Part shown: in pieces, positions 49,301-60,140 of the stretch
How positions within the stretch are numbered: the first letter of the stretch is position 1
How the letters are laid out: each line of letters starts with the position of its first letter
Source: Bradysia coprophila
Lineage: Eukaryota; Arthropoda; Insecta; Diptera; Sciaridae
Direction: 5' to 3'
NCBI RefSeq assembly: GCF_014529535.1
Contig: NW_023503374.1
Location: forward strand, 5,518,001-5,582,000
Length of the DNA stretch: 64,000 nt
Made by a program: the position numbers and the translations under genes
The notes under the pieces: model-generated
Told to the model about the DNA's origin: nothing
The model's input: the letters and a program-made list of their open reading frames with translations, nothing else
The model's database searches: none

Positions 49301-52148
49301 GGCGAAAGTAAAAAGATTATCCAACTCTGGCACATTGCCGAAGAACAGATTCTGGTGATTTTGTGCGGAAAACAGCGACACGTTCGCCTTCTACCCATTC
49401 GGGCATTGGAGGCAACGGATGTTGAATGGATTAAAGTGGCTGAATCGAAGAATTGTTTGACCGTTTGCACGGGTATTATACGACGCAACCCGCAGATCGT
49501 TTATTGCATCGTAATGGCACTGAAGCGTCCCAACAACCAGTCGCAAGTTATTGTTTACGAAGTGAATCGGAATCGAACGCGTCACCACAAAATGTGCGAA
49601 TTTACCGTTGCGTATCCGGTGCAAAGTTTGCAGGTGTTGTCTGACATGCGACTTGCCATTGGTCACCAGAGCGGTTTCACGGCCTATTATCTTCAAGGAG
49701 AAGCTCAAGCGATGTGTAAGTGTGAACGAATCATGTTATGCGAACCGCTCAAAACTTATAGATGTTTCCAATCATAGCTTTGGTTCATCCGGAAAACCAA
49801 TTATGTGCATTCTTAAATTACTCGGGTGTTGATGCATGGCGAGTAATCGAAATTCAAGGTAAAAATAGTGAAATTACCCATAGCCCTTAGATGGAACAAG
49901 TTTCTGTAAAAAAAACTTTTTTTTTTACTTCCAAAAGGACACGGCGAATTCTTGCTCGTCTTTCAAACATTGGCCATTTACGTTGATTTGCAAGGTCGTA
50001 AATCACGTGATCGAGAAATAATGTATCCTGCTGTGCCGACACACATAAGTACGTTGCATTTTTGGCTTAGTAAAAGCGTGACTTCCATAACACTGCAATC
50101 GGTTTTCTTTCAGCTTACTGTGATGGTCATTTACTAGTCTTCTCGGAAACACATCTTGATGTTTTCAATACCCAAACTGCCGAATGGGTACAGTCCATCG
50201 GCTTGAAACGATCGAGACCGTTGAGTCTACACGGTAATATTGCGACAACGTTCATCAATGATTCGCCGATTCTCATCTACTTTGCCAACATGCATACGCG
50301 TAAGGCTTAGTTTATTCACTATCCAGGAAGGACATTCGAGAAATTATAACAAAAATCTATTACGTTCTTAGGCGAGCTGCTGAATACATTTGTAGCTGGT
50401 GAACGAGATGGAAGAGTAAAGCCAAAGCGAAGATTTTCGTTGAGAGAGTCAAATAACAGAGCTGGCGCCCGAACGTAAGTTATTCAAATCAGTTGCACCG
50501 ACACAGTTTGTAACTCTCTTCATGTTGTGGTTTTAACAGAACGGATCGACGATCTAAATTGATATCCGCCCCCACAAACTTCAATCACATTTCGCACATG
50601 GGTCCTGGAGAAGGTATTCAGAAGCAACGGCTTCTCGATCTGCCAACGACAATCGAAACGGCAGATCAAAATACAATTCAGCAACAACGCATTTCGTCTA
50701 CGATGAGGCATGCACCGCCGCCACCTCGTGGTCCACCGAGACCAGTATTACCGCCATATAATGGTTCGTATTTCCTAGATATATTAGATTACGGGTGAAT
50801 TTCATTGTTACAATACCTGCGATTGACTGAGGGATATAATTCTCGAACGTTTACAGTTTTCGAAACAACTTACAGTTACATTAGGAGCTGGTAAATCTTG
50901 GTTTGGGGAATGGTAATAATTTATTTTTCTCATTTCACAGGTTCCAAGCGTGTGGCTCCAGCTAGACCAAGAGATCAACCACCCTCCTTACCAAGATCGC
51001 CTAGTCCGTTAGGAAGTATGTCGTCTCTTCACGATGTTTTAAAGGTAAGTTTTTTATTTCTATAAAACCGAAAAATTTTTGAACTTATTTGTTCGAATGA
51101 AGTGAAAATTTCCTGCGAAGCGAACGATAGAGATAACTCTCGCACGCCGAATTACAGTTAAGCTTGTTTCATCGGTTTTACCAGCAGGCCCGATAACACA
51201 AACATCCATTTTGGTGTATTGTTCATTCGAACGTATCTGGTAGTTGAAGAATCTTACAAGCAGTGTGCTTGTTTGAGTGGACCAGCTGGTAAAACAGCTT
51301 CACATGGAGATTTTGATCTACCTTGACTGCAGAATTTTACCTTAGACACGCATTGATTGATTTGATATGCAAATGATTCTATTATGTGTCCAATCGTAAG
51401 TGACAGTCGATTTTTGCAGAAAACCTCAGAGGATTTCTTGGAATGTTAGATGATTTGTTTCGTCGAAACGTAATCACATTCCTCGGCTTTTAAAGGTTTT
51501 TCGGACAATTTTAAAATTTGTAAGGACTTCACTGAATTTCGGGAATCTACCATTTGCAAGGAATTTCGAAAGATTTCCAAAGAATTATTTCACGGATTTG
51601 ACGAAAGATTTTCAACATTTTACGCCTAACATTCGGTCTCTGATCTACCACAATTTTTCTCAATCCTCACTATCTTGGTGTTCGGTTCCGGTTTTTGATT
51701 CGGATAAATCATACTCTGACCATGTGACCATTTAAAATTCCATCCACAAACTGAGAAAGAAAATTTTTTGAGAATTTCCAGTGATTTTCTGAGTGTTTTC
51801 TTTACCGTTTTTACTGGATTTCCATCAATTTTTAAGGATTTCCTTTTTGAGTTTTGAGGGGTTTTCTGGGATTGTTAAGTCCTTTTTTTTTGGTTGGCTG
51901 AAGATCTTTTGAGAATTTTGTAGTTTTCAAAAGTTCTATGGATTTTCTACGTATTTTTTTTCCCGACTGACAAAATATTTTCTAGTTGATGTCTGTTCTT
52001 CCCTATCAACAATGCTAAAATTGCCAATTTCTAGGTTGTTGACTTACAATCGGGCTCACAACAAAGTGTAGCCAGCAACAATTCCAGTACAGCGTCTGGA
52101 CCACCATCTCCAACCGCAGATCGGCTTAGCTCTAGTTACGATTCTTAA
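31400..52148 (+). CDS. gek: Genghis khan / MRCK, Cdc42-binding Ser/Thr kinase
   Basis: Twenty-six coding exons join without a break into about 1758 residues; the first twelve are 31400-31406, 32184-32575, 32993-33097, 33164-33332, 33393-33563, 33628-34526, 34585-34719, 34785-34922, 34992-35105, 35166-35526, 35591-35762 and 35840-35946. Fourteen more follow from 47684 to 52148. Domains in order: kinase (about 94-360; IGRGAFGEV, Lys124, HRDIKPDN 217-224, DFG 237-239); AGC tail and KELK-type coiled coils to about 920; C1 with a complete zinc pattern (H at 1065, [10 protein letters not shown] onward); PH; CNH (from [11 protein letters not shown]); CRIB ([16 protein letters not shown]). MRCK kinases bind Cdc42-GTP and phosphorylate myosin and LIM-kinase targets in actin control. 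No key residue is missing. Length is close to the family's 1640-1730. A large intron (35947-47683) separates coiled coil from C1 and holds two candidate alternative last exons. Confidence 0.97.
36884..37291. mobile_element. 408-bp foldback MITE with TTAA target duplication (copy 2)
   Basis: The ends GAGGCACCGGTACTT and AAAGCACCGATGCCTC are inverted repeats, bounded by TTAA on each side (36880-36883 and 37292-37295). The arms are long complements containing GATATCTTTACATCAGAATC, CGACCGCAATTCCGAC and a central AGTGAGCAGTTTAACGAAAT stem. TTAA duplication suggests mobilisation by a piggyBac-type transposase, although the tip does not start with the usual CCC/CCY. Confidence 0.85.
37425..37650. 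repeat. degenerate TTTCAATTCC tandem array
   Basis: About twenty loosely spaced copies of CCTTTCAATTCC, TTTCAATTTC and similar words fill this intron segment. The unit is 10-11 bp with much decay. Confidence 0.65.
37672..37794. mobile_element. short inverted-repeat element
   Basis: GTCAAGAATTCTACTCAC plus TTTAGTTGGGGATGCT on the left is matched on the right by AGCATCCCCAACTAAA and GTGAGTAGAATTCTTGAC, with a 15-bp extra spacer in the right arm. No target duplication was recognised. Confidence 0.75.
39225..39575 (+). CDS. 116-codon ORF on left arm of the foldback, unknown
   Basis: The frame starts [18 protein letters not shown] and ends in ISSM before TAA. It is basic, with a hydrophobic central part ([20 protein letters not shown]), no signal peptide and no recognised domain. 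An identical protein is encoded on the right arm. Identity between arms may come from recent gene conversion rather than selection, so coding status is open. Confidence 0.3.
   Translation: MQYKPFEFEKRCFVSVNDIGKRSVRLNIQKNVKYNCTFSHPTSVIASIVFKNILCACHDMYQTFVYLCVSSKMLASKILIIKFNGKIDLNVKIIVNNSEVNVVLFSLHKGICISSM
41305..41655 (-). CDS. 116-codon ORF on right arm of the foldback, identical copy
   Basis: Mirror copy of the frame at 39225-39575, encoding the same 116 residues. Sequence beyond the stop codon stays similar for about 200 bp and then diverges (GACGCAGTAGCTACAATTAA against GACGCAATAGCTTCAACTAA). Confidence 0.3.
   Translation of the reverse strand: MQYKPFEFEKRCFVSVNDIGKRSVRLNIQKNVKYNCTFSHPTSVIASIVFKNILCACHDMYQTFVYLCVSSKMLASKILIIKFNGKIDLNVKIIVNNSEVNVVLFSLHKGICISSM
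41946..42556 (+). CDS. candidate alternative last exon of gek with tail anchor
   Basis: The exon follows a TTTTGTTAATATTGTAG acceptor and stays open for 611 bases to TGA. Its phase matches the donor at 35946/35947, giving GEG-F-QTTTN and then 197 residues starting at Met 41963. The tail is acidic and S/N/D-rich, then basic ([20 protein letters not shown]), and ends with a single hydrophobic segment, [18 protein letters not shown], followed by DKTYF. That resembles a C-terminal tail anchor. A spliced isoform would have about 1126 residues: kinase plus coiled coil with a membrane tail and no C1, PH, CNH or CRIB. Mammalian DMPK, a close relative of MRCK, is known to use such alternative tails. 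The alternative is a nested single-exon gene starting at 41963. Confidence 0.5.
42557..44526. other. gek intron sequence with one R1 copy and a short hairpin
   Basis: The R1 copy lies at 43545-43720 (AATCTGCTACC, TTACTTCATTTG, GGAAACAGATGACAAAT). At 43987-44064 a short hairpin has ends ATGCTAACGGGCGGTA and TTTACCGCCCGCTAACAT. No other coding signal is convincing. Confidence 0.5.
44527..44759 (+). CDS. second candidate alternative last exon of gek, polybasic tail
   Basis: After a pyrimidine-rich TTTTATTTTGCAG acceptor, the frame is open in the phase required by the gek donor at 35946: GEG-Y-DIT, then 74 residues from Met 44538 to TGA. The tail has a small Cys/His patch ([19 protein letters not shown]) and ends in a strongly basic stretch ([14 protein letters not shown]). 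Such an end could bind acidic membrane lipids or act as a nuclear signal. The predicted isoform would have about 1000 residues. It is shorter and less compelling than the exon at 41946. Confidence 0.38.
45681..45830. mobile_element. MITE family M3, copy 1
   Basis: The ends AAACCGAAAATTTGCTTCAG and CTGAAGAAAATTTCGGTTTA are inverted repeats, continuing as CTGTTTTACCAGCTGGTCCA on the left. A relative lies at 51162-51303 in the last gek intron. Confidence 0.75.
46172..46595. mobile_element. 424-bp foldback with CTCGGCTTCGCCTCGG motifs
   Basis: The two halves are complementary almost throughout: ACATGCGTCGAAAA, CTTTTCATGTTTCAAGCACG, GACCTCGGCTTCGCCTCGGA and CAACTAAATTCACAC all recur inverted in the right half. 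The centre is AATGTAAAATTACAT. The outermost bases are less well matched, and no target duplication was identified. Confidence 0.82.
47684..47790 (+). other. gek exon 13, constitutive exon after the giant intron
   Basis: The acceptor AAAATCTGTAG fits phase 1, giving [23 protein letters not shown] nearer AG (after CATCATCAC) would put a stop codon in frame within 14 codons, which decides the boundary. The next exon (47880-48143) is an SQN-rich low-complexity linker ahead of C1. Confidence 0.8.
51162..51303. mobile_element. MITE family M3, copy 2
   Basis: GGTTTTACCAGCAGGCCC on the left and GGACCAGCTGGTAAAACAGC on the right form the inverted ends; the same words define the element at 45681-45830. 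It lies in the last intron of gek. Confidence 0.6.
51480..51960. repeat. degenerate GGATTTCC-type array in the last gek intron
   Basis: Loosely repeated AAGGAATTTC, GGATTTCC, GATTTTCTG and similar words fill the intron. The array is too decayed for a period to be fixed. Confidence 0.4.
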
Positions 52149-52339
52149 TAAAAAACAAAAACAAAAAAAAAACAAAATTTAACTACGGACACAGACGAAT
52201 TCGTAGTAAACCCCCTATTTATTCTAACAAGATTTTGTGTAATATTTTTTTTTATTATTAAAAAAAGCTTTATTTATTAAGTTGTATATTTAGTTGTATA
52301 AATAGTAAACTACTTATTAACAAACAAACAAAAAATTTC

Positions 52340-52345
52340 AATAAA
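52340..52345 (+). terminator. polyadenylation signal AATAAA of gek
   Basis: AATAAA lies 191 bases after the gek stop codon, in AT-rich 3' UTR sequence. Further weak signals follow, so other ends are possible. Confidence 0.5.
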
Positions 52346-52399
52346 AAAATAATTTTAACTCTAAAAAAACATTCATTACACGAGAAGGATTTTGGTCTT

Positions 52400-55300
52400 T
52401 TAATTAAAATACCTAAAATAATCAAGCGTCTAGTGAAAAGTGATTTTTTTTTTGTAAGATATAAAAAGCAAACAAATTAATCTCAAACAAAACAATTAGT
52501 CTTTTCTACCAATTAATAATGAAGGAAAAAAAATTAACAAAAACAAAAACAAATTGCAATAGAGAAATGTAGAATGAGTGATTAACAAAATTAAATTAAT
52601 GCGACAATAATTATTCTACATTTACCTAACTTAAATTAACCAATCGTTTTTAGAAGAATGTATTGATTGGTTTGTGTAGCCATTTATTGTTAAAAAAAGA
52701 GAAGTGAAAGAAAAACAAAACAAATCAATACGTGAGTGCTGCTTGTAACCTCAAATTTAAGTTTTAATTTTATTGTCTCTTTTTTGTACGTCCAATTAAT
52801 TTTATTTTTTACTTTGATATAATTTATTTTTCTATTTTTTTTATACAATTTTTGTTTTAGTAACAAGGAAAAAGTGTTATTTTTTTGTATCAAAACAGCA
52901 AATTCCATATTTTAGTGAACTATTTAGAAGTGGGATGAACTATCACAAAAAAGAAAAGAAAGAAATCTCATTGACTCGCACTCTCTAAAGCAACTCTATT
53001 TCTATAAACGAAGATGTTGTTGGTAACAATTTGTAACCCTCACGGTTCATGATCGTCACAAGTCGTTTCTAACGATCCTTTTTCTGTCTCCTAATACTAA
53101 GTAAATTGCGACCGAGATCGTGAAACTGTAAATCATTTAAAAATTTCTTGAGAAGTGAGGTAATTTGTTCCAGCTGGAGTTGACGTACACACATTCTTTG
53201 TATGGTAAACTATCGAAAGAAGATTTACGAATAGTTTCTGTCACTGTTTCGATCTGAGAGACACAAACAGCATTTTTTTATTGGTTGAAAACATGAAAAA
53301 AATTGCCACATCTCATCACCAAACTTTAGCAGCTTAGTCACACTTTTGTGCTCCTCTGGCGAAACATAAACGAAAATGTATTTAATACATTTCCTAGGTT
53401 GACGTCATCTTAGACATTCTTCAGCTTGTGCTTAGATTATCATTGATAATAGGGAGCGGGTGTTGGTGAATTTAGCTGTTGCAAAACCCTGCAAATTTTA
53501 AAATAATTCAGCACTGTAATGCAACTTGAAAGGGAGATTTCCAGATCTCGACTAAGATAGGCTTCAAATAATCGATGATTTATCAATGATTTCTGAGCGT
53601 TCGTCTATCTCTATCTGAAATGTTCTTATTTCCATAACCTGATAAGAAAAACAGAAATTTCAGTTTGTTTTCAACTTACTTGGTACTGTCTCCTACGCAA
53701 AAGTTGTGATGATTAAATTAATATTGGAATCTCTTCTGACTAATCTCTGATGACTAAAAGTCGGTAACGCTACTAAAAGGCAAATGGTTTTCTCAATGAA
53801 AGAAAAATGGAATAACAGCATCCGTTGTTCTCCACATAATTTATTTTTCGGTTTTTTTAAGTCCATGTCTTGTGAACTAACTTATGTTTCGTTTTGTATT
53901 AAGTTACTTTGTTTCAAAATTTAATAAAATTCAATTGGTTACATCCGATTTATTTCAATTAAAATATTTAAAAAAAACAAAATCCAAATATTTATATGGC
54001 CAAATATCCTTCAAATTGGCATTTCTATTTAAAAAATTATAAATTAATTCTAAACAATGAAGAAACTGTAAACTACAAAAATGCTAATCAATTACATACA
54101 ACTTACAAAAAAATGTATTATTCGAATAAAGAAACAATTTCAGTAAATTAAATAGGAAAGAAAAACGAACGAAAGAAAAATTCATCTTCCATTCAACAAG
54201 ATAATTTTTAAACACTTGCTATTATAACTCTAATCTATGTTTGTTGTATCATAAAGAAAGAAAAACAAAAATTATCCTAGCTACGTAAACGAAATGAAGA
54301 AGAAAATAAAAGCAAAATGAAATATCGAACGGTTGTTATAGTACTACTCTAAAACATATGGAAAATTCAGTCTGTAATTTAGGAAAAAATTGAATTCATT
54401 ATCCTGAATCATTCTACTATTCGAAAATTCGTTTTTTTTTTTCATTTAATTAAAATATAATCTCTTTCGTATTTATTGATACTTTACGCTTTACTTTACG
54501 TTTAATGGCATGGAAATTACGTTATCTGGTTCAAGGAATTAAAGTTTCACCGAATGGTAAATGCAAAAAGGTCAACGGTATTTAAGGTCTTCTCAGACGA
54601 AAGTTAAACAAAAGTTCAGTTGTATGTACCACGAAGGTCTATTAAAAATGGAGTGACAATGAAATTTGCCGTGTTTGAATGCTTTCAACAACATTAGACC
54701 AACCTCGAACGTTTTCGATACCCAAGGTATCATCTACGGGAGTTGAAACCAAACTGTTTGGTTTCAACTCCCGTTGATGATACCTTGGGTATCGAAAACG
54801 TTCGAGGTTAGTGTAATAATTCGTTTTGTTACGTACTTATTTATGTGTGGAACAATAAGGTCAACAAACTCAAATCTATTGATTTAGTTGTTTGTCATAA
54901 ATGATAATGTTAACATTAGACCCTTTTCACAAAGAATTGTCAAATATTTCAACTCAAACATAGAGCTCTTAAGACCTCAGGTCTTCAAATTTGACAATTA
55001 AATTTATCCGAAATTGTTGTTATTAGTAATTTCAGCTTATGGTACAATGAAGTAAAAGTCTATAAAAATCGATTATCCTTTAATCGTCAAGCGTATCGCA
55101 AAATAATCGTTGGATCTATTACATCATTTGTTTGAAGTATCGTCAAATGTTTTGATTCAAAGTCTTCCACTTCATTGTTGTAGCATAGATTTTGCTATAA
55201 AACAGAACATTAGTCTGTGAGCCCTAGATTTATTATTGTCGTTCGTCATTGTCGATGTCGTTCGTCATTGTCGATAACAGATGGATTTCCGACTTTAAGT

Positions 55301-56320
55301 TGTGAAGTTGTGGGAGGTGCAATGCTCAAGTGGTTGAATCAATTAAAACCCTTTTTTATTTTGAATTGCACTAAAACTTTTATTTGTCCTGACGGGTAGT
55401 ATCACCATAGGCTGATAATTGACTTTAAGTTCAATTTCAATGAACTATTTCGGAAAAAAAATTAAATTTTTATAGGAAAGTAATGAATACTCTGGTCGAA
55501 CTTAGACACACACAATCAACTTTCTTCGGGATTGTCTAGCGACTCAGCAAATATGACACAAATACCAAGATACCTAAACTGTTGTTCGTTTTATAAATGT
55601 TTTTGAAACCTTGCATTTACAATAAGCCGAGGGCTGAGCTTGATAGTTTGTTCATCATGAATGCTAATTCCTTTGACCGTGGAAAACTAACACGTTTCAC
55701 ATTGCCCTTGGTTTTTCTAAACAAACTAAATCGAGTTTTTTTTTTGTGATAATTTTAGTACGTTTGATTTTTCTCATAAACAATTAATCGAAATTTATAT
55801 TAATTAGAAACCGAAGAGTTTTCTCTTTCAAAAAAAAAAAAAAACAAATACAAAAAACGCAATTAAAAAAACAAAACGAAATATCAAATTTACAAACAAA
55901 ATATCGAAAATTATTTCAATTTTTTATACCAAACGATAAACCTAAAATAGAAGAGAAAACAAAAACCGCAAAAAACCGAAAACGGATTTATCAAAATCAA
56001 AATTTTTGGATAAAGAAACTTTTTACAAAAATAAATTAGTGCAGAACACACAGTTGCAGAGTTAGGTTTTTGAGCGAAAATAACCAAAATAAAATTTTCC
56101 GCCTTTGTTTCTGGGTTTTTCTTATGAAATATTTGTACAATTTTCTAACATAACGAAGTAGAATTTTTAGTTAAAAAAGGGAAAGTTTTGCCGCCGCTTT
56201 AATTTATTTTATACAAAAAAAAGGAAAATTAATAAAATGATGAACATGAACAGAACAACCAATAAAATACAAAAATAATAAATAACATTATACAAGAGAA
56301 CCCGTTGTCAGTCGTTTCAT
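52400..56320. other. long gene-free AT-rich region
   Basis: The region contains many A- and T-runs, one R1 copy (about 55120-55290: TTACATCATTTGTTTGAAGT, then a repeated TCGTTCGTCATTGTCGAT, then TAACAGATGGAT) and the palindrome at 54702-54808. No open frame shows a family signature, and no tRNA or other RNA gene was recognised. Confidence 0.5.
54702..54808. repeat. near-perfect 107-bp palindrome
   Basis: The left arm ACCTCGAACGTTTTCGATAC, CCAAGGTATCATC and GGGAGTTGAAACCAAAC is followed directly by its complement with about three extra bases (ACGG/CCGTTG region) and no loop. Arms are about 51 bp. It has neither an obvious target duplication nor a second copy in the window. Confidence 0.9.
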
Positions 56321-57864
56321 TTAGACCAGCAAAGTGACATGATCGGTACCATTTATGGGCAAATGTTTCACAACTTTAGCAAATTCATCCACTTCACAGG
56401 CATAAGTGTATCCCTTCACGATATTCTTTCTGTCCCACTTAAACCACAACAATTCATCAGCGACATCCTCACAAATCACATACTCGCTCTCAATTTCTTC
56501 GATAGTGGCAAAGGGGTTATTGACTCCGATTACAGCCACTCCCAAAGTAGAATCAACAGTCAACACAACTTTGTAAAATAATTTTGGCACCGGAACGACA
56601 CCACTGTCATTGAACTTATTCGACAGATATATCGGTTTTGGTTGTCCGATCGCATCGTGATACGATAGAATGCCATAAGTTCCGGTGTAAATATTCGCTA
56701 CAATATTCCGGTCGGCAATCAATTGCCGGACGCCTTGTTCGATTCGTTCCCAATTGCCCGAATTAAATGATTGCCATTGGGGCGCTGAATTTATTAGCCA
56801 AAATGTTGCACGCTGTTGGGATCCGAATAGGAAATCAACCTTTGGAGTTAGATGACCTCTGACAAGGAAAAGTGATTTTTTGTCGTCGGCGAAATGGGAT
56901 GAAATGTTGCTGTGGCCCAATGTCTGTTCGAAGACCGTTTTCTGTTTATTTCTGTTGAACAGTTTGTTGATGTTAGGCGCTTGCTTAAAGAACTGACCAC
57001 GAATAAAATGCGGACGTGGTACTGATCGCTGAAAGCCAATATTTTGCGGCATCTGAATGTGATGGGTATACAATGTGGTTTCGTGGGTGTGATTGTAACA
57101 AACATCGATTATATCCAGAAATCGATCATTCGTTACGTTGAATCCAATTTGAATGAGATCCGAATTATCGTAACAGAATCGATAGGTTTGGCGAGTGGTA
57201 TGATAGGCATGTGAACTGCACTTGATGGACTTGAAGTCGATTGGTACTTTGTTATGTAGTACAGTGTCGTTTTCTAAGCAGGAAACGATCACGGTATTGG
57301 ATGTAGACGTTGGAAATAGAAACGTTTTTGAACAGAACAATTCCAATTGCTCATTTGGCTCTAAAATTATTTCCCCATCCTTGTTTTGAGGTTGGGAAAA
57401 TTTTCTTGTGTTTGGAACTATGAGGAGTGGTTGCGGATTACCTAAGTGCTGATTGATGTTTATGATGCATCCATGTGTACCTAGCCAATATCAATTGATC
57501 GTATTAGTGTGGTTCGTAATTAAAATAAATTTTGTCCTCACTCTCGAATCTCTAATAATTCTGAAAGGTTGTGTCGATAGGTAATAATTAAAATTCAGTG
57601 AAAACGAGAAATGGTTCTTTCATCTAGCACTTCAAACAACAAACATCATGTGTTCTTTCATTCGTTCAAAAAGTAGTTATCTCTCACACGTCGACGTTTT
57701 TTCAAAGCTAAACATCTAATTAAATGCCACACCGTAACAAACATACCTACGGATGGAGGGAATCCTTCATTAACATTTATTTCGTGAAATACTGGAATTT
57801 CTCTAGCGTATGATTGATATATTCCAGTCACTGTCAAGACAAACAACACTGCTTTAATGGACAT
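56321..57864 (-). CDS. secreted DNA/RNA non-specific endonuclease
   Basis: Two exons, 57864-57747 and 57480-56321, join in phase 1 to about 425 residues. The ATG at 57864 starts a signal peptide (MSIKAVLFVLTVTGIYQSYA, then REIP). The mature protein carries the NUC1/EndoG-like core: LVRGHLTPKVDFLFG with the catalytic R-G-H near residues 247-249, then QRATFWLINSAPQWQSFNSG and NWERIEQGVR, which provide the metal-binding Asn and the conserved NxGNW. Several N-glycosylation sites (NVT, NHT, NIS, NDT, NGT) and paired cysteines fit an exported enzyme. Insect members act as salivary or gut nucleases, including dsRNA-degrading enzymes that limit oral RNA interference. The first residue of the usual DRGH motif is V here, as in many insect secreted forms. 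Which nucleic acid it prefers cannot be told. Confidence 0.93.
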
Positions 57865-59063
57865 TCTCAACGATTCAACGATTTCAAGTGATCAGTTGTT
57901 GGCATCACCAAATAATCGCTTAGACTAAAACCAAAACTAAAAAAGAATTCACCAACTTCACTCTCACAATTCTCCATACAATAATAACATCGCATTCCTG
58001 TTATCTACCTTGATTCTTTTGTCGGAAGTTCAATATGTAAGTAACGGGTGATTCGAGAAATGTTTCTTTCTTATTCGATTGATTGTTGCAAAATGCAACT
58101 GATGGTCTGTAGTATGTTCGTGAAGTCGATGTTTGTGATGAATTTCTTAAAATAGAAATTGACTTGAAATGTTAAAGTTTAACTGTTGTACGAAATAGTG
58201 GACAGTGCCAATATTTCTACTTTCGTCTGCATTTTGTTGAATTTATCAGAAATGAAAAATTGAACCACCCTAAGCATCTTCAACACACTGAAAGAATTTC
58301 GTTTCAATATTTTCCATAATGAATGAGATTTCAAGACCGTTAAGAATGTACATTGATTGCGATCTGAGCTTTCATTCATTCATTTGTCTTATAAAAATTT
58401 AGTGTCATTGCGAGAGTGATTCATAAAACACTCGCAAAGAAAAGATTTGTTTTATGGTTGCTCTGTGTGGAGAATGATTTTACCTTTCTATGATACAATC
58501 GTTGTGTGTACCATTCAATTATCTTCTTTGTTGATTTTATTGTTCACTTCTTATAAATAAGTATAGTCGACAAAAAATGCTGACATAATCGGTGATAAGT
58601 CGACCATTGTTCCTTCCGTACAATAAATGATACCACTCGGTTTTACTATCTTAGTTTAATAAACTTCCTCGAACATTTTGTTTTGGCGATAATATAATTG
58701 TAACAAAACATACTGTCACCGCCAAAAACATAAAAGAAACCATCGCATGTAAAGCCGTACTTGACGGTTTTCCTCTTGTAAGCGGCCCAGACGAACATTC
58801 TCAAACAAAATCAATTGATTCAGCACACCTTCAAAGATCCAGTTCAATAGTAATTAATGAATGACATTTCTAACCGTGTGTTTCGGTTTGTCGATCGACT
58901 GTCACAGCGTGGGTGCTCCGCCTGAAAAGAAAGAAAATAATCGATTTAAAGGAGCAAGAACTGTTGAAACGTTTAAGCTCGCGCTTAAGCCACGGTTACA
59001 GACATTTTTTTCACAGCATCAAAGTTATATTTGTACCTTTGAAAACTGTAAAAGCGATAATCA
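57865..59063. other. intergenic, upstream of the nuclease
   Basis: This should hold the nuclease promoter on the minus strand. Overlapping open frames at 58861-59284 run into the foldback below and show no family signature. Confidence 0.4.
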
Positions 59064-59956
59064 GATTAAGAGTGATATCGCCAAAACATCGAACAAAACC
59101 AGACATTTTCGGACAAGGGGTCACAGATATTATTGACTTATGGCTCATTCGATTCGTTGAACTTTTGCTAGTAAAACGTAGTAGTACGTTTGGTGAACTT
59201 TATTTTGTTTTCGACGCTCGAGGTCATGAAGTAAGGGCCTGCCAAAAGAGCTCCAAAATCGTTTTCTCGCGATTAGTCGAGTAAAACAATTTTGGGAAAA
59301 AAACTTTTTTTAGCTAGTCTTTTGGGCCTTGATGAGACGCACATGTTGACCTGTTGGTGATATCAATCATTTTAGGTGAAAAAATAGGCGATTTTCCCAA
59401 GTCCCTGACCGGCTGCAGTGACATTAGTTCAAGACAAGGTATGTATGGTGAGAGAGCCTAGCCTCTGTAGTACCATAATATGGAAAAACATCCCTGGATA
59501 AGTTTCACTGCAAACTATTGGATCGACTTTGGTGGAAGTCCACCCCAAGTCGACGAAATTTTATCCCTTTCTTTCGTTTGTTTTTCGCTTTTTTGAGGTT
59601 TTTTGTGCGGCTATTCATTATTTATTGCTGACAAGAGTGAGTTCAACTAAAATAAAGAATTTTTCGAATACATCGTGGGTCTTATACTCTTGGAAACCAA
59701 ATTTCGATCTATTTGGACTATTTTCTATATAAAAGTGGGATATGAAGCATTTCTGGACTTTTTTTTGTGGCTTTTCAATATTTATTGGCAGACCCTTACT
59801 TCATGACCTCGAGCGTCGACAACAAAATATATGACACCAAACGTAGTACTACGTTTTACCCGCAAAAGTTCAACGAATCGAATGAGCTATAAGTCAATAA
59901 TATCCGTGACACCTTGTCCCAAAGTTGTTCGAACATTTCGCGATACCACTCTTAAT
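59064..59956. mobile_element. 893-bp foldback element
   Basis: Arms of about 190 bp at 59064-59250 and 59785-59956 are inverted copies, sharing ATTAAGAGTG, TATTATTGACTTAT, TTCGATTCGTTGAACTTTTG, CGCTCGAGGTCATGAAGTAA or their complements. The middle has further internal pairing. No duplication at the ends was seen. Confidence 0.8.
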
Positions 59957-60140
59957 ATAATTTGAACAATATTGGACAATTCAAAAATGGGTTTTTACCA
60001 GAACTTTTTTATGTTTATATAATTAAACTGGCTGCATAGGGGCACTCTAAAATTTTTTTAAAAATATTTTGGGTTTCTTTAAAAAGTAACTTACTCGAAC
60101 GATTATTGTCAGCTAACAGGAGATCCAGGAGATTCAGCTT

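Noticed and set aside
58861-59284. Two overlapping open frames of 91 and 123 codons
   Set aside because: They run across the boundary of the 59064-59956 foldback and show no family signature.
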